From assembly GCF_946478925.1 (NCBI RefSeq), contig NZ_CAMLDP010000028.1:1-20325 (forward strand): a stretch of DNA of 20,325 bases, read 5' to 3'. Every line of letters starts with the position of its first letter. The stretch's first letter is position 1. This document shows positions 1-6,922 of the stretch, piece by piece. Position numbers and translations under genes: made by a program. Below the pieces are notes generated by a model. The model was not told the DNA's origin. It was given only the letters and a program-made list of their open reading frames with translations, and made no database searches. This DNA is from an uncultured Nitrososphaera sp. GTDB taxonomy: Archaea; Thermoproteota; Nitrososphaeria; Nitrososphaerales; Nitrososphaeraceae.

Positions 1-1
1 A

Positions 2-46
2 AGCGTTACGATGCAGATTCCCGTGACAATCGAAGAGCACCCGTAG
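2..46 (+). CDS. possible C-terminal end of an upstream gene (partial)
   Basis: An open frame enters from the left edge and closes with TAG at 44-46, giving the last 14 residues SVTMQIPVTIEEHP. Third codon positions are mostly G or C, like the neighbouring genes, and a TATA-like element for the next gene follows at 60-66. This is too short to name and could be chance reading. Confidence 0.3.
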   Translation, partial: SVTMQIPVTIEEHP

Positions 47-59
47 GCCCCTGCCCAAC

Positions 60-66
60 CTTAATA
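60..66 (+). promoter_or_regulatory. TATA box of the aminotransferase gene
   Basis: TTAATAG is centred 27 bp before the GTG at 90, the spacing expected if transcription starts at the start codon (leaderless mRNA). It supports the GTG start. Confidence 0.5.
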
Positions 67-89
67 GCGACTTTTGTCAAAACACTTGC

Positions 90-1319
90 GTGAAATACGC
101 CAAGGTATCAGGCGAGCTCCCCGGGCCGATAGCTTCTGATGTTATTTCCTCTGTGAAAAAGAACTGCTACGACTCGACGTTCACGTACCCGCTCGTCATC
201 GCAAGCGGCAGCGGCTGCGTGATAAAGGACGTCGACGGCAACTCGTTTCTTGACTTTACGTCAAACATCGGCGCCTGCCCACTGGGCTACTCGCACCCAG
301 ACGTCACCGGGGTGCTTGCCGAAATGAGCAGAAACGGCGCGCACAAGATTGCCGGACAGGACTTTTACTGCAGGGAGCACGCCGGCCTTGCAGAACAGTT
401 CGTCTCCGTGCTCCCAACAGGCTTCAAGGCGTTCTTTATCAACTCTGGCGCGGAGGCAGTCGAGAACGCGGTAAAAGTGGCGTATAGAAAGAGGTTTGCA
501 GAGGGCCGGCCGGTCCTCCCTGGAGTTTCGTGCACCGGCGCCTTCCACGGAAGGACGCTTGGCGCGCTGTCGTTTACGTACAGCAAGCCCGTGCAAAAGG
601 CCGGCTTTCCCGAGCTAGCCGTTTTGCGGATAAAGTTCTGCACGTCCGACGGCGACTCGGAGATAGATGCCGTCGAAAAGATGCTTGCGGAAAACGACGC
701 GGCGTTTGTCATTACCGAAATAGTGCAGGGGGAAGGCGGCTACAACATCGCAAGCCAGCAGTTCGTGCAGAACCTGCGCAAGGCGACGGAAAAGCGCGGC
801 GTGCCCCTGATACTTGACGAAGTCCAGTCGGGCATGGGCCGGACGGGCAAGTGGTGGGCATTTGAGCACTATGGCGTCGTACCGGACATCATGAGCGCGG
901 CAAAGGCGCTGCAGGTGGGCGCAACCGCGTACAGAGGCGACTATGACCCCGGCCAGCAGGGCATCCTTTCAAGCACGTGGGGCGGCGGAAGCAGAATAGA
1001 CCTTGCGGTGGGGGCAACAGTTATCGAGGTGATAAAGCGCGACAGGCTCCTTGCCAACGCGCTTGTGATGGGCGAGCGGCTGAAAAAGGGGCTTGCAGAT
1101 ATTGTGGGCAAAAAAGGCATAATCGACGTGCGCGGCCTCGGACTCATGATAGGGGTAGAGTTTGATACAAAGGAAAACCGGGACTCGGCGCTCCAGCAGG
1201 CGTTCCGGCGCGGCCTCCTGCTGCTTCCCGCCGGCCAGAAAGCAATGCGCGTGATACCCCCTCTTGTCATAACCGGCGAGGAAGTCGACGAGGGGCTCGA
1301 ACTGATGACGAGCCTCTAG
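90..1319 (+). CDS. class III PLP-dependent omega-aminotransferase
   Basis: Transfers the terminal amino group of an omega-amino acid (4-aminobutyrate, ornithine, lysine or similar) to a keto acid, in the cytosol. The 409 residues match the usual family length. Visible landmarks are NSGAEAVENA at 118-127 (phosphate-binding region), FHGRTLGAL at 152-160, ILDEVQSGMGRTG at 241-253 with the cofactor Asp243, and SAAKAL at 269-274 with the expected PLP lysine K272. The following QVGATAYRG and STWGGGSRID segments look more like lysine 6- or 4-aminobutyrate-type enzymes than acetylornithine aminotransferase, so the substrate is left open. It starts with GTG, supported by the TATA box at 60-66. Its stop overlaps that of the convergent acyl-CoA dehydrogenase (shared CTAG at 1316-1319). 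Together with that enzyme and the MaoC protein it may serve amino-acid or short acyl-CoA breakdown, which is inference. Confidence 0.85.
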   Translation: MKYAKVSGELPGPIASDVISSVKKNCYDSTFTYPLVIASGSGCVIKDVDGNSFLDFTSNIGACPLGYSHPDVTGVLAEMSRNGAHKIAGQDFYCREHAGLAEQFVSVLPTGFKAFFINSGAEAVENAVKVAYRKRFAEGRPVLPGVSCTGAFHGRTLGALSFTYSKPVQKAGFPELAVLRIKFCTSDGDSEIDAVEKMLAENDAAFVITEIVQGEGGYNIASQQFVQNLRKATEKRGVPLILDEVQSGMGRTGKWWAFEHYGVVPDIMSAAKALQVGATAYRGDYDPGQQGILSSTWGGGSRIDLAVGATVIEVIKRDRLLANALVMGERLKKGLADIVGKKGIIDVRGLGLMIGVEFDTKENRDSALQQAFRRGLLLLPAGQKAMRVIPPLVITGEEVDEGLELMTSL

Positions 1320-2548
1320 TACGCCGCATACTCGTCCCCGAGGACCTGCGCCGCTATCTTTAGCTCAAGCACCTCGTTTGCGCCCTCGTAGATGATGGTC
1401 GCCCGCGAGTCGAGAAAATGGCGCGCCACGCGGGCAGTTTTCCTGTATCCTGCAGAGCCGAAAACCTGCATCGACCTGTTGGCGCATTCAAATGAGTGGT
1501 TGCTTGCGTGGAACTTTGCAATAGCCGCAAGCCTGTCTGCCTCTGCCCTGAGCGCAGTGTATTCCCTGTCCTGCCTACCAAGCCTGTCGAGCCATTTTGT
1601 GTCGGTTTCTTTCAAATTTTCAACGTATTCGTGAAGCCTCTGCCTTGCAGCCGCCGCCCTGTAGACCAGCCAGCGCGAGCTTTCAATGTCCGTCGCAATC
1701 CTTGCGACGTGCTCCTGTATCAATTGCTTTTTCGCTAGCGCGCCTCCGTGCTGGTGGCGCGACTTTGCATATTCTGCCGATTCTGCAAGGCAGTCTTCCA
1801 TGACGCCGACTGCGCCGGCGGCCACGCTGAGCCTGCCGTCGATGAGCGCGCTGTGCGCGACGCTCAGGCCCTCACCCTTTTTTCCAAGCAGGTTCTTTTT
1901 CGGGACGATGCACCTGTCAAAGTAGACCTCGGCGTTTTTGACTGTGAGAAGGCCCATCTTGTTCTTCATCTCCTCCGTGCGGAGTCCCTCCGCGTCGCCG
2001 TCTATTATGAACGCCGACACCCTGCCGGTGGACGGGTCTTTTGCGTACGTAGTCATCACACCGGCAAAAGTGCCGTTTCCTATCCAGTGCTTTTTGCCCT
2101 TCAGCACGAACCCTTTTGGCGTTTCCTCAAACGTCGTCGTCATCGCGGCAGGGTCGCTCCCGGCAGCCGGCTCTGTGAGCGCAAACGCCATCGCCTTTTT
2201 GCCTGTGGCAGTGTCTGGCAGGTATTCTCTCTTTTGCTCTTCGTTGCCCCACCCCTGCAGCACCAGCTGCCCTATCGAGGTGTGCGCGGAAAAGAACGTA
2301 CGAAGTGAGCTTCCTTCCTGACCTATCCTTTCAATTGCCAGCGCGTACGTGAGCATGTCAAGGCCAAGGCCGCCGTACTTTCTTGATATGGGGCAGCCGG
2401 TCATTCCTATTTTGCCGAAAACCGGGACGATCCTGTCGTTGAGCCTTTCGGCAAGGTAAGCCTCGTCCTCGTACGGCCTTATCTCCTTGCACGCCGCATC
2501 AACCCTGCCGAGGAACTCTTGCTGCCTTTTTGAAACCTCAAAATTCAT
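1316..2548 (-). CDS. acyl-CoA dehydrogenase, FAD-dependent
   Basis: Oxidises an acyl-CoA at the alpha-beta bond and passes electrons to an electron carrier. The chosen start MNFEVSKRQQEF gives 410 residues and matches the usual N-terminal helix of the family; an upstream ATG at 2656 would add 36 atypical residues and overlap the divergent gene, so it is rejected. Visible motifs are FALTEPAAGSDPAAM (FAD/substrate region), KHWIGNGTFAG, a central DGRLSVAAGAVG segment, and near the C-terminus QVFGSAGY and IIYEGANEV, whose Glu corresponds to the catalytic base of short- and medium-chain enzymes. A longer region with a charged stretch (KETDTKWLDRLGRQDREY) lies between the last helices and may be lineage specific. 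It is convergent with the aminotransferase and divergent from the MaoC-like gene, with which it shares a promoter region. Chain length and substrate cannot be read from sequence. Confidence 0.9.
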   Translation of the reverse strand: MNFEVSKRQQEFLGRVDAACKEIRPYEDEAYLAERLNDRIVPVFGKIGMTGCPISRKYGGLGLDMLTYALAIERIGQEGSSLRTFFSAHTSIGQLVLQGWGNEEQKREYLPDTATGKKAMAFALTEPAAGSDPAAMTTTFEETPKGFVLKGKKHWIGNGTFAGVMTTYAKDPSTGRVSAFIIDGDAEGLRTEEMKNKMGLLTVKNAEVYFDRCIVPKKNLLGKKGEGLSVAHSALIDGRLSVAAGAVGVMEDCLAESAEYAKSRHQHGGALAKKQLIQEHVARIATDIESSRWLVYRAAAARQRLHEYVENLKETDTKWLDRLGRQDREYTALRAEADRLAAIAKFHASNHSFECANRSMQVFGSAGYRKTARVARHFLDSRATIIYEGANEVLELKIAAQVLGDEYAAY

Positions 2549-2600
2549 CTCGGAAATGTCAGAATAATAGCCAGGCACGCCGGACTGAAATTCGCAGCGT

Positions 2601-2610
2601 AGGTATAAAA
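2601..2610. promoter_or_regulatory. TATA element in the divergent acyl-CoA dehydrogenase / MaoC promoter
   Basis: AGGTATAAAA lies about 29 bp before the MaoC start at 2635, fitting a nearly leaderless transcript. Read on the minus strand the same bases are TTTTATACC, about 58 bp before the dehydrogenase start, and could serve that gene with a leader of roughly 30 nt. Use by both genes is inference. Confidence 0.5.
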
Positions 2611-2634
2611 GCGAGGCTGCGGGAATTTCGGCAG

Positions 2635-3084
2635 ATGAAGTTTTCCGAGTTTGCAATCGGCCAGGAATTTTCCGCGTCTTTGACGATAACCGAGGCCGAC
2701 TTTCACACTTACATCGCTTTTGCCCGCACGAGAAACGTCCTGCACGAAAACAAAGAGCTTGCGGAAAAAGAGGGCATCAAAGGCACGCTTGTACCGGGCA
2801 GGGCGGTCATCGCAAGGGCTGAAGGGGAAATGACGCGCCTGCCTGCGTTTTCAGACTGCGTCATGCTCCTGTACGGGATGGACGGCGACCCCGAGTGGGC
2901 AGGGCGCCAGACGCGCTTTATGGGCGAGGTGTACGCCGGCGACACGCTTGACGCCAGGTACAGAGTGGCATCAAAAAAGGAGGAAAAGGGATACGGGATA
3001 TTGCGAGTCGACTATGAGATAAAAAACCGCTCCGGGAAAACCGTAGTCGTGTCGAGGGGCAACCTGTACCGGATAAAGATCTAG
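2635..3084 (+). CDS. MaoC-like hotdog-fold dehydratase/hydratase
   Basis: This 149-residue protein begins MKFSEFAIGQEFSASLTITEAD, the typical opening of MaoC-type enoyl-CoA hydratases and related hotdog proteins; family members hydrate or dehydrate acyl-CoA thioesters. LVPGRAVIARAEGEMTRLP fits the central helix region and YAGDTLDARYRV the conserved beta strand. An in-frame ATG at 2530 would add 35 residues with no family support and overlap the divergent gene, so the start at 2635 was chosen; a TATA box at 2603-2609 agrees. The usual His of the catalytic D-x-N-x-x-H motif is not obvious: the segment reads HTYIAFARTRNVLHENKE, with N and H present but the pattern altered. It is next to the acyl-CoA dehydrogenase, so a role in the same acyl-CoA pathway is plausible. 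Confidence 0.75.
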   Translation: MKFSEFAIGQEFSASLTITEADFHTYIAFARTRNVLHENKELAEKEGIKGTLVPGRAVIARAEGEMTRLPAFSDCVMLLYGMDGDPEWAGRQTRFMGEVYAGDTLDARYRVASKKEEKGYGILRVDYEIKNRSGKTVVVSRGNLYRIKI

Positions 3085-3230
3085 TTTACGAGTGCAAATC
3101 GCACTCCACGCGCATTACTTCTTTTATACACACGCGTGTGCGCGTTTCCAGTGGACTACAAATACAAGCGTAGTTGTAGCAGTTTTTAGTTCTTTTATTG
3201 TAGGCTTGTCAAACAGCTTCCGACACATAG

Positions 3231-3269
3231 GCAAAAAGAAGAAAAGGAGAAGATGATGAGGGCATCATC
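3231..3269 (-). terminator. hairpin plus T-rich tract, terminator for the 3332-4117 gene
   Basis: GATGATG at 3252-3258 pairs with CATCATC at 3263-3269 around the loop AGGG. On the minus strand the hairpin is followed by a pyrimidine tract (TTCTCCTTTTCTTCTTTTT) about 60-100 bp past the stop codon, which suits termination of the minus-strand gene. It also lies between two convergent genes. Confidence 0.45.
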
Positions 3270-3331
3270 ATCATCCTTTGAATCTACGGCATGTTAGTTG
3301 GTGAAGAAGCCCTCATTATTTCTAGCTCGGA

Positions 3332-4117
3332 CTAGGGACGCGGAAACGTCACGATGCTGTGCCCATCCTTATCTCTCAACATGTTTACAGTCCCATAGAT
3401 GGACTGCCCTACAAAATGATTTGAGGTATCCTTTGGATCTAGCATGATGGTTATTGTGCTGAGTTTGTCTATTATTATGACTGTCTTGACGTTCGTCCAC
3501 GTGATGGCGTGGTTAAGGGCTACATCGACGGTTCCTGCTATCGTGGTGGTCCCGTTGGCGTTCAGTTGAATTGACGTGTTATTGCTTGCAGGATGAAAGT
3601 TGCTGATCTCGTGTACATGGCGATTGCTGGCGTCAAGATGAACCTTTGTGAACTTTACGTCAAGGAGCGTTATATTCCCATTTTCAGCTTTTAGATGCCA
3701 TGCCCCGCTAAGGATAAAGGTTTTTGGAGGCACGACGGACGCATTCATAGTGGCAGTTGAATTCATTGACGACGATGACGATGGCGACATCATGTTGCTG
3801 CCGGTCGTGTTTGAAGGTGCCATTGATGAAGTCATGTTGTTGATATTTCCTGCCTGATTATCCGCAGAAGATGCAGGGAGGATCAAACCTGCAATATAAC
3901 CCGCGGCTGAAAACGTGCCAAGCCCCGTCGCGTTTACAGGGCCAGTCGCTAAAACCGACGAGTTAGAGTTGGTCATCATTGATGATGAAGTCATGTTGTT
4001 TGATTCTGTCGCATTCTGTGCCAGAATTTGCTTGGGGGCCAGAACTCCCATCAACGAGAGTGCCGTTCCAAGTACTATGCTAACCATCATCAGGGTTGCA
4101 ATGGTTTTTGTTAACAT
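3332..4117 (-). CDS. secreted Ser/Asn/Met-rich protein of unknown function
   Basis: This 261-residue exported protein has a signal peptide, with Lys at position 4, a hydrophobic stretch to about residue 30 and probable cleavage near ILAQ-NATE. Residues 35-130 are low-complexity and rich in Ser, Asn, Met and Thr, with many N-x-S/T sites that archaeal N-glycosylation could use. Residues from about 135 to the end form a compact-looking beta-rich domain: SGAWHLKAENGN, DVKFTKVHLD, HVHEISNF with closely spaced His, then strands to the C-terminus. I recognise this style from small exported thaumarchaeal proteins, but no function is known to me. The segment NNMTSS occurs twice and is encoded by a 17-bp direct repeat, suggesting internal duplication. 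It is divergent from the ChrB_C/MFS operon; a TATA-like TATTTTTATT lies at about 4170-4180. Confidence 0.7.
   Translation of the reverse strand: MLTKTIATLMMVSIVLGTALSLMGVLAPKQILAQNATESNNMTSSSMMTNSNSSVLATGPVNATGLGTFSAAGYIAGLILPASSADNQAGNINNMTSSMAPSNTTGSNMMSPSSSSSMNSTATMNASVVPPKTFILSGAWHLKAENGNITLLDVKFTKVHLDASNRHVHEISNFHPASNNTSIQLNANGTTTIAGTVDVALNHAITWTNVKTVIIIDKLSTITIMLDPKDTSNHFVGQSIYGTVNMLRDKDGHSIVTFPRP
3825..4000. repeat. 17-bp direct repeat inside the secreted-protein gene
   Basis: GATGAAGTCATGTTGTT occurs at 3825-3841 and again at 3984-4000, in the low-complexity part of the gene. Both copies encode the NNMTSS segment on the minus strand. Confidence 0.8.
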
Positions 4118-4227
4118 TGGTTCGGTTATCCTGCCAGCGTGTTTAACCCTTACTCAACCATGGTACAGAGAATAAAAATAGTCTACGAGCCATTACTATT
4201 GTTGTTCAAAATGGGAGATCAAGAGAG

Positions 4228-4665
4228 ATGAAGTGGATCACAAGAGAGCACGCAAAAGTGGACAGGATTGCCTGTCCCTGGCTGATAAAGAATTTTGTGG
4301 ACAAGGATGCAGAATTTCTTTTTGTTCCAGCTGACAAAGTCGTTCAGACTGCCAGAGAAGCAAACGCGACGCCCTTTGACGTGCCTAACGTAGAACTGGG
4401 ACATCATGGAGAAGAGTGCTCATTTGACGCCATAGTGAAAAAGTATGCTCTTTATGAAAAAGAGCCTGCGCTGGTAGAATTGTCTAAAATTGTCCGGGGT
4501 GCAGATACTCCCAACAGGACGTTGACGCCGCAGTCAGAAGGACTGGTTGCAATAGCCACGGGATTCAGCATGAATTCAAAAGATGATCATGACAACATGG
4601 CCAAGCAGTTCCACGTTTACGATGCCCTTCTGACATTCTGCAAAAGCCACGCGGGCAGAGCATAG
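4228..4665 (+). CDS. ChrB C-terminal-domain protein (Chrome_Resist family)
   Basis: This 145-residue protein matches the C-terminal domain of bacterial ChrB, found in chromate-resistance loci. The hallmark is DRIACPWLIKNFVD at residues 12-25, followed by AEFLFVPADKV. Other candidate ligands or active residues are HHGEEC at 59-64, DTPNRT at 93-98 and HVYDALLTFC at 129-138. The N-terminal half of full ChrB is absent, so this is a stand-alone domain. A purine-rich GGGAGATCAAGAGAG lies just before the ATG and may act as ribosome binding site; a TATA-like AATAAAAAT is at 4171-4179. The MFS transporter follows 22 bp after the stop in the same direction, so the two probably form an operon. A role in metal or oxyanion stress is inference from the family name; the biochemical activity of the domain is not established to my knowledge. 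Confidence 0.75.
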   Translation: MKWITREHAKVDRIACPWLIKNFVDKDAEFLFVPADKVVQTAREANATPFDVPNVELGHHGEECSFDAIVKKYALYEKEPALVELSKIVRGADTPNRTLTPQSEGLVAIATGFSMNSKDDHDNMAKQFHVYDALLTFCKSHAGRA

Positions 4666-4687
4666 AGAGAGACAAAAGAAAGACTTG

Positions 4688-5929
4688 ATGCTGGAATGGC
4701 TCTCTAGGGACGGCAAGCTCGTACTAGCGGCCAGGATGATAAGGACATTTGCGTACGGCTTTCTTTCAATCGTGCTTGCCATATACCTCAAGACAATAGG
4801 GTTTGACAATGTCCTCATAGGATTAGTCCTGGCTGCGACGCTAGTCAACAGCGTCATATTTACTCTGGTGGCAAGTTTTTACGCAAACAGGATTGGCAGG
4901 CGCAACACCCTCGTTATTTATGCGGCGTTGATGTCGGTAGCCGGGCTGGTATTCGTCGTAACTGACAACCATGCCGCGTTGATTGGCGCTGCCCTTGTGG
5001 GAACAATCAACGTGACGGGATCGGAGACAGGCGCTTTTCTCTCGATAGAGCAGGCACTGCTTCCCCAGACTGTACGCGACCAAAAGAGGCGCACCCTGGC
5101 ATTTGCGCTTTACAACATGGCCGGAACCTTGGCCATGTCGGCAGGTGTACTCTTGTCAGGCTTGCCATCTATTTTTCAGCAGCAACAACAAGGCTTGAAT
5201 CAAATCGAATCCATAAAGCCCCTTTTTCTCTTGTACAGCCTTCTTGGCATTGTAGTGCTTGCCATCTATATGTCACTTTCAAAGAAAGTTGAATCGATGG
5301 CAAACGAGTCCCTGGCAGCCAAAAAACAAATGCCATTATCGCCCGCATCAAAGAAAATTGTCGGCAAATTGTCCGGACTGTTTGCAGTAGACGCATTTGC
5401 CGGCGGCTTTGTAATTCAAAGCATCGTATCTTTCTGGTTCTATACCAAATTCGGCGCTGATTTGGCCGCTCTGTCATTAATTTTTTCAGCTGCCGGGGCG
5501 TTGACGGCGCTTTCCTTTCTAGCTGCAGCAAAAATCGCAGACAGGATCGGGCTCATAAATACGATGGTCTTTACCCACATACCGTCCAACGTATTTCTGA
5601 TACTTGTAGGATTTGCTCCTTCGCTGCCTCTGGCAATTGCATTTTACCTGACGAGAATGGCTCTGTCACAGATGGACGTTCCCACAAGGCAATCCTATAT
5701 CGTCTCTGTTGTAGCCGAAGAAGAAAGGACGCCTGCGGCTGGAATTACCAACATATCCAGGAATATTTCTCAGGCAGTATCGCCATCCTTGACTGGCTAC
5801 ATCCTGCAGGCTTTGCCTGCACTAGCCGCTCCTTTTGTCTTTGGCGGGGCGCTAAAGATCGCGTATGACATAGCCTTGTACCTTAATTTCAGAAACATCA
5901 AACCATCTGAAGGAAAAAAGTCTGGATAG
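4688..5929 (+). CDS. major facilitator superfamily transporter
   Basis: This 413-residue integral membrane protein has about twelve hydrophobic segments in two halves joined by a charged loop near residues 200-225 (SKKVESMANESLAAKKQ), the classical MFS layout. In the first half FYANRIGRRNTLVIYAAL at the end of the second helix matches the MFS signature G-x-x-x-D/R-R-x-G-R-R; in the second half AAKIADRIGLINTMVF is the equivalent. RMALSQMDVPTRQSYIVSVVAEEERTPAAG resembles the drug or metabolite efflux branch. A TTG three bases upstream (4685) is possible, but the ATG at 4688 is preferred. It follows the ChrB_C gene by 22 bp, replacing the ChrA transporter that ChrB normally accompanies. Substrate unknown; export of a toxic anion or metal complex is a guess from context. 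Confidence 0.85.
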   Translation: MLEWLSRDGKLVLAARMIRTFAYGFLSIVLAIYLKTIGFDNVLIGLVLAATLVNSVIFTLVASFYANRIGRRNTLVIYAALMSVAGLVFVVTDNHAALIGAALVGTINVTGSETGAFLSIEQALLPQTVRDQKRRTLAFALYNMAGTLAMSAGVLLSGLPSIFQQQQQGLNQIESIKPLFLLYSLLGIVVLAIYMSLSKKVESMANESLAAKKQMPLSPASKKIVGKLSGLFAVDAFAGGFVIQSIVSFWFYTKFGADLAALSLIFSAAGALTALSFLAAAKIADRIGLINTMVFTHIPSNVFLILVGFAPSLPLAIAFYLTRMALSQMDVPTRQSYIVSVVAEEERTPAAGITNISRNISQAVSPSLTGYILQALPALAAPFVFGGALKIAYDIALYLNFRNIKPSEGKKSG

Positions 5930-6281
5930 CTGCTATGGGCTCTGCTAGTGCTCGGTGATGATGGGATTCGAGCCAGAACCGCTGGTTGTTGTCAATCGCA
6001 GGCTATCGCGCGTTAATCAAGTTTGGACACGCCGTCATTGTTCCCCGAAGCTCTCTGTGACGGTCTGTAAATAAATTTGCATGTCATAGACTCAAATGTT
6101 TGATTTATTGTCTAACCAAGGCTTGGGTAAATTGCACAGCCAATCATTTCTTCCACAAATGTCGAGTGCAAACCTTAGTCATTGCAGGATCTATTGAAAA
6201 ACAATTATCCAAAACTTGAGAAATTTTAAACAGAGTTACTCTTCTCAACGCTTTAAAACATTGGCCACAAGATAACGCGAG
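5930..6281. other. intergenic region with a C-box/guide-like segment
   Basis: This 350-bp stretch has no convincing gene. Near its start, GTGATGA (5955-5961) is followed by GGGATTCGAGCC (5963-5974), complementary to a typical tRNA T-arm, and by a small hairpin AACC-GCT-GGTT (5977-5987). The rest is AT-rich and holds only the promoter of the next gene, with TTTAAAA at 6252-6258. Confidence 0.5.
6252..6258 (+). promoter_or_regulatory. TATA box of the Gly-Gly-Asn repeat gene
   Basis: TTTAAAA is centred exactly 27 bp before the ATG at 6282. It indicates a leaderless transcript and favours that ATG over the in-frame ATG at 6297. Confidence 0.55.
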
Positions 6282-6692
6282 ATGTTGAATAGCATCATGA
6301 AAAACAAAACGGCATTCCTATCGATGTTGGTACTGGGTGCCGTAATAGCAACATACGCCTTTGGCACGCCTGTCCACGCGTTTGCTTCCGGCAGCGGCGG
6401 GAACGGTGGTAACGGCGGCAATGGTGGAAACGGAGGTAACAGCTATGGTTCCGGCAATGCCGGCGATGGAGGAAACGGTGGTAACGGTGGAAATGGCGGC
6501 GATGCCATTGGCGATGCAGTCGCCGGAAATGGCGGCGACGGAGGCAATGGTGGAAATGGCGGCAATAGTTTCGGTTCAGGCGATGCCGGCAACGGTGGTA
6601 ATGGCGGCAACGGCGGAAACGGTGGCGACGCAAGCGGCAGCAGCGACGACGAAGAAGAGAGCAACTGGCAGTACGACAGCTGCGGCTGCTGA
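6282..6692 (+). CDS. secreted Gly-Gly-Asn repeat protein with C-terminal Cys-Gly-Cys
   Basis: 136 residues. Residues 1-35 form a signal peptide (KNK, then a long hydrophobic run, probable cleavage after VHA or AFA). Residues 36-119 are almost entirely Gly, Asn, Asp, Ser and Ala, built from GGN triplets. Two 31-residue units, 45-75 and 87-117, are identical except for Y55/F97, N59/D101 and D62/N104, a 42-residue (126-bp) period. The tail is acidic (SSDDEEES) and ends NWQYDSCGC, with Cys134 and Cys136 the only cysteines. Regular GGX triplets could form polyproline-II-type bundles, and PGRS-like bacterial proteins look superficially similar, but no homology is claimed. The Cys-x-Cys end could bind metal or make disulfides. 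It has its own TATA box upstream and a strong terminator just after, so it is a single-gene unit. Confidence 0.75.
   Translation: MLNSIMKNKTAFLSMLVLGAVIATYAFGTPVHAFASGSGGNGGNGGNGGNGGNSYGSGNAGDGGNGGNGGNGGDAIGDAVAGNGGDGGNGGNGGNSFGSGDAGNGGNGGNGGNGGDASGSSDDEEESNWQYDSCGC
6414..6632 (+). repeat. two-copy 93-bp coding repeat at a 126-bp period
   Basis: Units at 6414-6506 and 6540-6632 encode near-identical 31-residue blocks of GGN triplets around a SYGSGNAGD or SFGSGDAGN core. Within them GGN-AAY codons are repeated with synonymous variation, so the protein repeat is maintained while the DNA differs. Confidence 0.8.
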
Positions 6693-6711
6693 GTCTCTAA
6701 CGCAGAATAAC

Positions 6712-6738
6712 GAGAGGATGACGTTTCCTCTCTTTTTT
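6712..6738 (+). terminator. hairpin terminator after the Gly-Gly-Asn repeat gene
   Basis: GAGAGGA (6712-6718) pairs with TCCTCTC (6726-6732) around a 7-nt loop, followed directly by TTTTTT. It lies 20 bp past the stop codon. Confidence 0.7.
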
Positions 6739-6890
6739 CTTTCTCTGAAGCAAGTTTCTGGATACGCACTATCATCATCCTTCTTTGCGCCACGGCGCGT
6801 ACGAATAAAATGAAAAATTGTACACTGCACGCCGGCCTTGCATCATCATCAACCGCCACTACTACTATCATACACAAAAATGATCTGCGA

Positions 6891-6900
6891 AAATAAATAG
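6891..6900 (+). promoter_or_regulatory. TATA box deciding a TTG start
   Basis: AAATAAATAG is centred 27 bp before the TTG at 6923, which directly follows an in-frame stop. The spacing supports a leaderless TTG start rather than the in-frame GTG at 6947. Confidence 0.45.
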
Positions 6901-6922
6901 TCTGTCGCGCTTGCAAAGCTAG

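Noticed and set aside
3252..3275. ATGATGA considered as a C box of a guide RNA
   Set aside because: No D or D' box follows, and the sequence is better explained as the stem of a terminator hairpin.
5955..6020. Possible minus-strand tRNA or tRNA remnant (GGCTCGAATCCC)
   Set aside because: The T-loop-like sequence is present, but the flanking T-stem does not pair beyond two base pairs and no acceptor, D or anticodon arms can be built.
6282..6692. Repeat array considered as CRISPR
   Set aside because: The repeats are in frame, protein-coding triplets with variable synonymous codons; there are no uniform repeats with unique spacers and no cas genes.
6811..6897. Short frame beginning MKNCTLHAGLASSS
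   Set aside because: Only about 28 residues, biased by CAT/ACT trinucleotide runs, and without promoter support.
6295..6916. Long frames overlapping the Gly-Gly-Asn gene on both strands
   Set aside because: They are products of the GGN triplet repeat read in other frames (His/Arg-rich, Pro/Leu-rich or Met/Ala-rich low complexity) and have no promoter or motif support.
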